Positions 1-7,571 of a stretch of 21,483 nucleotides of DNA are shown here, one piece after another (within the stretch, counting starts at the first letter, position 1; each line of letters opens with the position of its first letter). The position numbers were made by a program, and so were the translations under genes. The notes beneath the pieces are model-generated. The model saw only the letters and a list, made by a program, of their open reading frames with translations. It had not been told where the DNA came from and made no database searches. The stretch lies in NCBI GenBank assembly GCA_009733575.1, contig ML770066.1, forward strand, positions 1 to 21,483, read 5' to 3'. The DNA is from Gymnopus androsaceus JB14 (taxonomy: Eukaryota > Basidiomycota > Agaricomycetes > Agaricales > Omphalotaceae).

Positions 1-993
1 CTGCCCGTTGTGGAACGGAAGCGGTTTTAGTGGGTCGAAAACGGGCAGGGATGCCGGCCGAAACCGTTGCCGCGCCATTCGGCGCCTGATGACTCATTCC
101 TGAAGTCCTCAAATCTCTCTACTATCGATACCCCAGTAGTGCAAAAGCGCCCAGAAGTGCATAAATCACAGTATATGGGCTGTAGCTCTTGCAGTTCCTA
201 ACGGCTGCTCTTCAAACTTTTAATGTAAGGTCTTCTACATGTTCCAAAGACATCTGTCTCCTTAATTTGAGCAAAAAGTATAAGCAAAAAAGTCAGGAAT
301 TTTGAACTTGTGTGAAATCACACTTTTTTCAGGTTTGCACGAGATCCTCGATTTTTAGAGCCATAAATACTGCACATATAAGTATAAGGTTTTGACAGTA
401 GCTTTAGTACATATATTAAAATGGTACTGCCGACCCATTAAGGTGTCCGACGGCTGGTTGTCGTTTCGCAAGCGGAAGAGGTGAAAAAGTGCAGTTTCGG
501 GCACTGCTAAATTGCCGTTAAGCGCTCATTGCACTTCCCTCTGTATAAAGACCGTAGAGTCACGGCGGATCATACGGTCCGCCCATACGGTCACCCCTTT
601 CGTAACCATCATTCGCTTAGCGCGTCTGTCGCTCCTTTTGGATCGTCTTACGATTCCACCCCGTCATCCCGCTTTTTCCTTTCAACCGTCGCCGTCGTTC
701 CTCTCCCTCCGTATTTAATCACCGAGCTGGGCTCACCGGCGCCTTTTTTTTTTCCTCCATGCTTTTTTAGGCTCGTACAATCGGCTAATTTGGGTGGCGA
801 AACGGTGGCTGCGTACGGCTCGGCCGCCTCTGACGCTGCCCTCACTCTCGTTCAGCTCCCTCTGGTCCTCCCAACCTATGCTTATACTCTTCTAATTGGT
901 CTCGTCATCGGTATCGTTATTGCACGTATCGCTGGAAAATACAAATATATCAAATCTAAATCCCTCGGTTTTTTGGAGACGCTCGAACATTTA
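1..993. other. Non-coding region upstream of the SAP-like gene
   Basis: I see no convincing gene here. A 9-bp inverted repeat (CTGCCCGTT at 1-9, AACGGGCAG at 40-48) lies at the left edge. From about 640 to 770 the plus strand is pyrimidine-rich, as is common around basidiomycete transcription starts. The frame that runs into exon 1 of the next gene is open from about 529 and encodes a hydrophobic stretch near 865-935, but it has no ATG before 994. It could be 5' UTR or part of an unrecognised upstream exon. Confidence 0.5.
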
Positions 994-2624
994 ATGGCCA
1001 CTGTCCTCAAGATACCAGCAGATGAAAGGGAGAAAGAGTTTCCATTCCCTGGAGGAGAGATGTACAAGCTGTGAATATCACTATTGGTGTTGTCATATTC
1101 CTTAATAACTGATATTTTGGCTCTTAGATACAAACAGAACCGCGGCGAACTCAAGGACCTCCTCCGACGCTATAAGCAACCTATATCTGGAAACAAACCA
1201 GTAATGCTTCAAAAGTTGATTGATTTTAGTGGTAATCCTGATGCTTGGAACCAGTACGTTACAAATTTGACATTCCTTTATCTTTCACTGACCTCACATG
1301 TATTTAGGACGGTTGCTGGTCGTCGACAGCCTCACAAGGGCCCAAGAGATGTTACGAATAACCCACAGACCGACGGAGACAAGAAGCCGAAGAAGAAATC
1401 ACAAGTCGCTGCGCGTCGCGATCAGCTAATGGGCGAGCGATCACCTGCTGAGCCTACACCTGTAGTTCAACGTTCAAAAGATATTCGCACAGAGGAGCAG
1501 AAGGCTGAGGTGATTGCTTGGGTGCGTATAAATGTATTTCTGTTTTCAGTTGCTGACGCCGTTGAGTAGGCGAAACGTTTCGTTGCAAATAACCCAGATA
1601 TTCAGACGCCTCGCCAGCCCAAACAGCCCAATGCTACCAAGGTTGTAAGTTCTTTTTAGTAGCTTCATTTTGTTTGCTCACGCTATATTTCAGAAACCTG
1701 AATTGGACTCAAGGCTTGCTAACATTGAGGGTCAATTACAGGTACTACTATCGACAGTCCAGGGGAGCGCAAACGGCAATTCAATGTGCATCGATTATGA
1801 GCCAGCTGGGCTGCTCCCGCCTCCTACACTTGCACCTGCGCCTGCTGCTACTGCCATCGCTGCCACTGCTAATCATTTCTCAATCTCAGCTTCAACTCAC
1901 ACGACTACATCACCACCCTCTTTCATTCCTATTGCTACTCTTCCACCACCACCACCTCTCCCACTGCCTGATCCCCCATCTGTCATGAGTCTGCCAGCAT
2001 CTGATTCGATGGTTACCGGGTCCATTACCGAATCAACGAAAATGGCTACTGAGTCGACGAAAGTCCTCTTTTTGGGTAATGGAACTCGTCTTGAGTTTTT
2101 TAACTCGGATGTTCCATGCCCTCCTTTGATTTCTTTTGCCAAGGATATTCCGAAGCTTGGTAGGGTATGGGATGATGCACGTCCTGAGTTCAGTCCCTCT
2201 GAGTGCTCTCTGAAGATTAAAGGCAATGCTATTGCATTGAAGCATTGGCCTGCCGTTTATAGTTATTCGCATGACCAACGCTGGCGCGGGACCAAGGGGG
2301 CCTGGGATACGTGGAAGGTTTGATTCTTCGTCTCATTCTGTACTCTATTTCTTACGGTTTTTTCAGTGGATTGCGGAACGTTACCATCAGTCAACACCTG
2401 AGAACTTCTGGGAGGAGTTCCGAGATGAGCATGGCCACAATATGTCCTTCTCAGCCATAACAAGGATGCTGCGGAAGCAGAGGACTGAGGTGGATCAACG
2501 TCTTGTTCAGCAACAGCAGGAGCAGCTTGGGCCAGAATTCTCTCGGCAATATAATGTACGTGGTAGGGCTATGGTACGGGCATCAGCGATTGCGAAACGC
2601 ATTGGAAAAAATGGACAGTTGTGA
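994..2624 (+). CDS. SAP-like motif protein with proline-rich linker; uncharacterised fungal family
   Basis: The model has six exons: 994-1070, 1128-1253, 1308-1521, 1570-1644, 1694-2317 and 2367-2624. They join in frame to 457 residues ending at TGA. Introns are 48-57 nt with GT..AG ends. The ATG at 994 is the first in-frame ATG. Residues about 29-60 resemble a SAP helix-turn-helix (NRGELKDLLRRYKQPISGNK), a fold that usually binds AT-rich DNA. It is followed by a basic region (HKGPR, KKPKKK), a short helical stretch near 165-185, and a Pro/Ser/Thr-rich linker (about 195-290). The conserved-looking C-terminal domain (about 290-457) is rich in Trp and charged residues (TKGAWDTWK, ENFWEEFRDEHG) and ends in a Gln-rich helix. 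I recall similar proteins of unknown function in other Agaricomycetes, but this is from memory. The gene converges on a tyrosine recombinase 125 bp away, so a role as its DNA-binding partner is possible but unproven. No disabling mutation is visible. Confidence 0.75.
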
Positions 2625-2749
2625 CTTACGCTATGATACTCACTTTTACCATTGTACATAACTATGCACCCTAATCAGTCGTATATACAATCATTACTCA
2701 AATACACTAGAATTCTTATTTTGGAACTTCGATAAACATGAAAGCAAAG

Positions 2750-4560
2750 TTATGAACATTCACAAGTCCGCCCGCACAGTCTACAAGCTACTATAGGTGC
2801 TCTATTCATGTCAAAAAAACTTTCACGAGGCTGCCGTGGATCATTGTTCCATGATATCAAGTACTTGACAATAGTCATGTACGAGAAATCCGTACTCCAT
2901 CCTCCCCACTCACATATCTTGCGAATTGGCCAACGAAGATCCACTGAGAGCCACTGGCAACCTCCACGTCGAAATGAGTGCGTACCATATGGTGATGGAT
3001 CCACACTAACATCTAGTAAGTTGTTGCGAAACCTGCTAGAAACTGCTCCGAAGACTGTTGCCCGTCAGAAAAGACCCCATAGCAGTAAATTTGCCTACCA
3101 TATGCTTTGTAGAATCGGCTGAGTGGCGATCCCCTGAACTCATTTTGCGGAAGATAAATCCTTCGTTGATAGCAGTTTGCACTACCCATTCCGCGTAGGC
3201 TCGCACAGGACACAAATGCTTTAATTCTTCCGGGAGTTTCTTGAGGAAGAACGGCTGTATATCTAATTTTGAAGATTATCAGTATGGGCTGAAACAGCGA
3301 GCTCATATACGCACGGCCAAATTGATTTGTTTTCCTAAAGGGTAAGGTTAACTTTAGTGTTTCCTCATCGATAATTTCAATGTCGTGAGACTGAATCTTC
3401 AAAACTTCATCAACACGCAATAAACAGACAAACGCTAGCGTATAAGCTAGATGAACTGCACGGCGAAACCGGGGCCCACCCCAACTGTTGGATTGCTTCT
3501 CTCCACGTTGAGTAGGGGCATACTTCTTGATTGACCAATTCTCTTCAAGGTGGTTCAAGTCCCATAGCTTTCCAATAAGTTCCTACAAGCCACATGTCAA
3601 CTTCAAAAGCATTATAAGTTGAATAGAATTACCGGAGTGATAGCTCGAGCACTAGTTTGCTCTTCACCTGATTGGACCTACCATAAGATATTCAGAATGT
3701 TTATAATAGTAGAAAAAACATATCTGCGCACCTTGCGGCGCCGCAAACTGACCATGTAACTAGAGACCATCTCTGAAACCGATGGATTTCCAACCATCTC
3801 TCCAGTCACCTCGCTCTCATGCCAGGGTGTTCTACCTTTGCCATACATGCGGCCAAATCCAAAGGTGGCAGCAGCTCGCATTTTCTGAGCATGGGCATAA
3901 CCGCTTCGCATCTCACTGGGGTCCTTGTCACCTCCATCAAGTTTTTTTGAATCACATCTGCATAAAATTTTAATAGCAACATCCCTTTCCAAATTGAGCA
4001 CTTACGAGTCCATGATCCAAGCGACAATCATCTCTGCCGCATCTCTTGGAGGCTTGTTGGAAAAGAAATCTCCTTGCTTTTGAATGAGGCCTCGAGTAAT
4101 AAGAAACATTTCGCATTGTTTCATAAGGCTGGTTTAAGACAAGTAAGATAAAGCAACAAAAATAATTGTTTATACAGTACCACTGATAATCTCCGTGTGT
4201 GCCTTCGTTAACACCTTTCGATGCATCCTTCAATCTGTTGCGCAAACCGGAGGAGTCCATATCAAAGAGATTACTAGAGGCCAGAGTAACGCTTGGCTGG
4301 GAGCTCGATGCAGTACTATCAGCCATATCAACATCTTCCTTAACAGAGTCCTCTTCATCGAGGAACTTTTCGCCTTCCACATCGCCATCAAGAGCATCAG
4401 TTTCTTCACGGACAGCCATTGTCTCCTGTTCACCATCCATATCGTCCAATACCTCATCTGGGAAATCAAATGACTGTTTGCTGAACTCTTGAAAGCATTC
4501 CTGAAGTCCCGGGAAGCATTGAGCAGTATTGCTGCTATACTGAGCAGATAAATGATCCAT
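2750..4560 (-). pseudogene. Crypton-like tyrosine recombinase, one apparent frameshift
   Basis: The model has seven minus-strand exons: 4560-4181, 4128-4006, 3957-3732, 3677-3633, 3582-3315, 3262-3099 and 3055-2750, with GT..AG introns of 43-58 nt, about 500 residues in all. The ATG at 4560 sits in a strong context (ACCATGG). Residues 1-125 are acidic and low-complexity. A core-binding-like region follows (EMIVAWIMDSCD, YAHAQKMRAAATFGFGR, GNPSVSEMVSSYMVSLRRRK). The catalytic domain has the first Arg in LLRVDEVL (about residue 314), the HxxR box in GTHSFRRGG, ICEWGGWS, and the likely nucleophile Tyr in MTIVKYL. A Cys-rich tail (CRLCGRTCEC) ends the protein. All the expected R, H, R and Y residues are present. 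In exon 7 the frame shifts by one base near 3033-3034, between SSEQFLA and FRNNLLD, and no alternative splice I tried repairs it. It is therefore probably a recently inactivated copy, or a sequencing error. The product would cut and rejoin DNA to move the element. Confidence 0.85.
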
Positions 4561-4894
4561 GGTCGGAGGGAGCAAAAATAGCGGGGCAGAGCCCAGAGAT
4601 CCGCCTCCTTATAAGTCATGCGTAAAGGACCCTATTTTGCAGAAATATTTATTGAGTAAGGAGGTACATTGCAGTAGGTACATTGGTTGTAATGTGGGCG
4701 TCGAGGTTGAGCTGATAGAGGGAGATAAAATATTATTCGATTGTCCATCTATCATGAACGAGGCAAAATACGTATTCCAAAATGTCCGTCAGCCCTTTAC
4801 TTGTTCCGATGCATAAAGAAACATATCAAATCAATCTTTGCGTATGAGAGCAGCACAGCGTGATTGTGCAGGCACCTCAAGCGTAAAGCCTAGG

Positions 4895-4941
4895 TTGGAA
4901 CTGGCCACACGCGTTCAGCGCCAACAAAGCGCGTGAACTTT
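4895..4941. repeat. Direct repeat copy A (partner at 5307-5361)
   Basis: This copy shares TTGGAACTGG, then CACGCGTTCAGCGCCAAC, then AAAGCG(C/T)GTGAACTTT with the copy at 5307. The two lie about 410 bp apart in the same orientation. Copy A lacks the left arm of the palindrome that copy B has. They may be ends of a small unclassified element. Confidence 0.8.
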
Positions 4942-5306
4942 ATAGCTGCAAATTGACGAGTGTTGAGCACCAGACAATTATTTCAAGAGTTGGGAGTATA
5001 GATTTTGGCCTTGTAACGGGGAAGGGAGGAGTTGGGACAGCCTTAATTTCACCGCCTGCCATGTCTTGAAGTTCTTGCAATCTTCTTGCTGGCAGCAGCA
5101 TGTAAACAGCGACGGAGGTTCAGGAGAAGGAACTCCGGAGAAGCCAGCATTGAATCATCGATTGTGTTGTCCAAAGGCTCGGAATTGTGCAAAGGTGACA
5201 CTGGCGTAATTGGGCAAGAGTCGCTGGCCAGCATGGAATTGGAGGAGAAGGAGTGGCTGGGTGTGTACCGTGGTGGTGCAGAATAATAGCAAGGAATATC
5301 GGTACC

Positions 5307-5361
5307 TTGGAACTGGCGCTGAACGCGCACGCGTTCAGCGCCAACAAAGCGTGTGAACTTT
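5307..5361. repeat. Direct repeat copy B (partner at 4895-4941)
   Basis: This is the second copy of the motif at 4895. It contains a perfect 14-bp palindrome arm pair and runs straight into the longer hairpin that begins at 5347. Confidence 0.8.
5314..5343. repeat. Perfect 14-bp palindrome, 2-nt centre
   Basis: The arms are TGGCGCTGAACGCG (5314-5327) and CGCGTTCAGCGCCA (5330-5343), separated by CA. It is strongly GC-rich and could extrude as a cruciform. It does not look like a terminator of any gene here. Confidence 0.9.
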
Positions 5362-5420
5362 GACGGATTCTTGCTGCAGAACAGAATCTGCAGCAAGAAT
5401 CTGTCAAAGTTCACACGCTT
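5347..5420. repeat. 32-bp inverted repeat with 10-nt loop
   Basis: The left arm 5347-5378 and right arm 5389-5420 are reverse complements with one mismatch (G/A, GACGG against GACAG). The loop is GAACAGAATC. Near-perfect arms imply recent origin, or maintenance as in a foldback or miniature transposon. The right arm ends about 10 bp before the Ser/Pro-rich exon-like segment. Confidence 0.92.
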
Positions 5421-5429
5421 CATCTCTCC

Positions 5430-5661
5430 CTCTACCTTCACACTCCGAGCCGCCATCCTTCATCCTCTACGACTTCTACCGCGCTCCCTGATCTCGGATC
5501 ACTCGACCACCAAGCAAATTCCCCACCCTCTTTTCAAACGCTACGTTCAACGCGGCATTCGACCTCTGCTTCCGTTTCTGCGTCACCTTCAACTTTGGGT
5601 CCAGGATTCTCTGTTGGCAATTCGGTTCCTTGGAGCGTGCAAGGCATTATAGTGTCCAAAA
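5430..5661 (+). pseudogene. Ser/Pro-rich exon-like segment, first copy of the Clp1-like gene 5' part
   Basis: One frame reads a Ser/Thr/Pro-rich stretch (SSSTTSTALPDLGSLDHQ, then SVPWSVQGIIVSKK) up to a good donor (AAG|GTATGC, about 5662). The first 100 bp or so recur with substitutions at about 6221-6310 (both contain CATCCTCTACGACTT and ACCGCGCTCCCTGATC), directly upstream of the Clp1-like body. I infer that this is a duplicated 5' exon of that gene, or its original first exon now separated by an insertion. No ATG was found at its start. A possible acceptor for the following intron is TTTTTTGCAG at about 5880. Confidence 0.45.
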
Positions 5662-5949
5662 AGGTATGCATGTAAATCTTTTTTATTCCCGTTGTCTTTT
5701 CTTTGCTTTCTTTATTTCTTTATTTTGCGGTGAATCAACTCAATATTGCGAAGTCTCCACGCGGGCTACAATGTATTGGGAGTGCCAGAGGCACTGCAGC
5801 GATTCACTGCCGTTTTGTCTATTTTTTTATTCGTCATTTCCGCATTGCTTACTATCGCGCTGACGCGTTCGTTTTTTGCAGGGCTTTCGATCTTTCTTCG
5901 ACGATTTATGAATCATCGCCGGCTATTCCTTCCACTCGATATCACTCAG

Positions 5950-6215
5950 CCTCCCTCCACCGCCTCCAAAGCAACATTTTCCACTAAACTCCTGCCAAAA
6001 TTGACAACCTGCCACTGGTCTTGGCAGCGAGGAGGTGCCAGAAGGGAAGCCTTCAGTTTTTACATCTTTAGAGGTGAGCTCCCGTTTCTTTTCCACTTCG
6101 CCGCAGTCGTGTCTGATACGATTGGTCGTTTTTTAGTACGTTGGTATTCCATAAAGATGGCCATTCTCAACTCTTTCGTCAACGATATCTTTGAACGTAT
6201 TCCTACTGAATCCTT
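5950..6215 (+). pseudogene. Degenerate histone H2B copy
   Basis: In one open frame the sequence reads PPSTASKA (like the Ala/Ser/Lys-rich N-terminal tail of fungal H2B), a stretch with many substitutions, then ARREAFSFYIFR. That last part aligns with the start of the H2B fold (RKETYSSYIYK in typical H2B). An intron of about 63 nt (6074-6136, GTGAGC..TTTTAG) lies at this point. The next segment has a damaged version of the following loop and then MAILNSFVNDIFERI (6157-6201), which is diagnostic of histone H2B. Similarity ends at about 6215, where a duplicated Clp1-type exon begins. About half of the protein (the C-terminal helices) is missing, and invariant residues are changed. This is a chimeric pseudogene fragment, not a functional nucleosome subunit. 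An intron-bearing copy argues against retrocopying and for DNA-level duplication. Confidence 0.8.
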
Positions 6216-6217
6216 GA

Positions 6218-7269
6218 ATTCATCCTCTACGACTTTTACCGCGCTCCCTGATCGCGGATTACAATTACGATCACCAAACGAATTCCCCACCTTCTTTTCG
6301 ACCCGCTTCTGCATCATACTCAACCTCCGGTCCAAGATCTTCTCTAAGCTCCTGCCAATGCACCACAGCCTCCGACGATTGCGCCGATTTTGCTGCCCAG
6401 AGCTTTCCTTCAGCCAGCAGTTTCCAAGCCCTCTGAGGAGTCGCTCGCTGCTGCGTCTGGCTCTTCCTTTAGCGGACAACCCACAGTGTTTAGTCGCGAC
6501 CAGCTCGAATCGCTTGGTCCTCGGTACGTTTCTGCTTCTTCCAGAGACTGATTAAATCTCTTACATTTGTTCTTAGATTGCTACGTACCGTGGCTAGCGT
6601 TACCGCAGAGGTCAACAGCGCTGCTCTTCCCAAAGAGTTAGCTGTTATCGTTAACGTCCTCACTGCGACCAACTATCCCACTCACATGCTCGTAGTCTAC
6701 GCGCCAGTGCCCAAGAAATCCGAGAATGCCTCTCCGGCCTCGCTTCCCAAAACCAAGGTCAAACTCTATCCAGTCCATGCTCTTTTCATGGCATCCCACT
6801 GCGCCAGATTAGGTCCATTCCCTCCTTCTCCCATTACCGTCGAAGTCTCTACCCCCCTCTCGACCCTGAGCACCATCACTCTTCCTATTCGCCCAATGTG
6901 TCTCCCTAGCCCGAGACCTTTCCTTTACTACTACACTACCTCTACCTCCACTGCCAGGAAGTCCTCTTCGACGCCTTCCTCCCAACCGAACCTTCGCCCG
7001 AGTTTGTCAACGACTGCAACTCTGACGAGCATGTCATCTCGTTGACCAAGGACTTGGGCACAAAGTTCAACGCTCGCACTAAACACACCAAGGTCATTCA
7101 GGGCCTCTGGTCGAATGCTTGTGCGCTGGGCGTGTTTGATGAGGGGTTATGGGCCGCGATCGATTCGTGCTATGAGGTTCTGCTTAATGCGTTGGCGATT
7201 GGGACTGGGAATCTTCGTGCTGTGTATGTTTCGAAGACTCCTACCCCGATGCCGTCGAGTCAAGCGTGA
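6218..7269 (+). pseudogene. Clp1 (clampless)-like protein gene with one apparent frameshift
   Basis: From about 6348 one frame gives a Pro-rich lead (APANAPQPPTIAPI..), then FSRDQLESLGPR. An intron (about 6522-6576, GTACGT..CTTAG) follows, then LLRTVASVTAEV, LPKELAVIVNVLTATNYPTHM, KLYPVHALFMASHCARLG and TLPIRPMCLPSP. After a missing base near 6911-6912 the frame changes to ETFPLLLHYLYLH.., IQGLWSNACALGVFDEGLW and LLNALAIGTGNLRAVYV, ending at TGA 7269. The order and motifs match my memory of basidiomycete Clp1-like proteins, which control clamp-cell formation and dikaryon development downstream of the mating-type genes. A TAA at 6345-6347 blocks a simple upstream extension, so the start is unresolved; the true first exon may be the segment at 5430-5661. 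A single-base sequencing error at 6911 would restore the body. Loss is more likely given the rearranged 5' end. Confidence 0.65.
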
Positions 7270-7571
7270 GCCTTGCTCTTGCTTTTGCTTTCGTGTTTTC
7301 TTGCTTTCTTGCTCTCTTGATATGTGATATGCTTTGATATGCATTACAGTATGCTATGCTTTGAACGAACGACTCTACTTTTCTTTGGACCTCGGCGAAC
7401 TACTCTATGTTTAATCTTGTACATTGAAAACCCCATCATCTACTAGTTCACTTGATACTCTCAATAATATTTTTTCCTTCTTCGTTTGTCATAAATGCTT
7501 GATCGACGGATCCAGAAACAGGGGACAAAAACCAGCTCTCCTTCATATTTTCTGCTGCTATCATTTGGACA
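7270..7571. other. Intergenic gap between Clp1-like and XPG genes
   Basis: This AT-rich gap presumably holds the 3' UTR of the upstream gene and the promoter of the nuclease gene. I see no clear TATA box or coding sequence. Confidence 0.5.

Larger units (their letters stand above)
4561..5430. other. Non-coding interval with short repeats
   Basis: This interval holds the promoter side of the recombinase gene (transcribed leftwards), then unannotated DNA with a repeated GC-rich motif at 4895 and 5307 and two adjacent palindromes (5314-5343 and 5347-5420). A minus-strand open frame (5456-5049) runs through the palindromes and encodes a Ser/Pro-rich stretch. I recognise nothing in it and do not call it a gene. 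Confidence 0.5.

Noticed and set aside
1..48. 9-bp inverted repeat as a transposon end
   Set aside because: It is short, at the window edge, and has no partner or target duplication within view.
529..1074. Open frame of 181 codons upstream of the SAP-like gene
   Set aside because: It begins at TTG and has no ATG before 994. Only its end (994-1070) is supported as exon 1 by the in-frame splice to the SAP-like motif.
5049..5456. Minus-strand open frame with a Ser/Pro-rich stretch
   Set aside because: It runs through both palindromes, has no recognisable domain, and its ATG lies on the hairpin flank, so it is probably a chance frame.
5746..6555. 269-codon plus-strand open frame across the H2B fragment
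   Set aside because: It starts at TTG, reads through an apparent H2B intron and ends out of frame with the Clp1-like exon, so it is an accident of a rearranged region.
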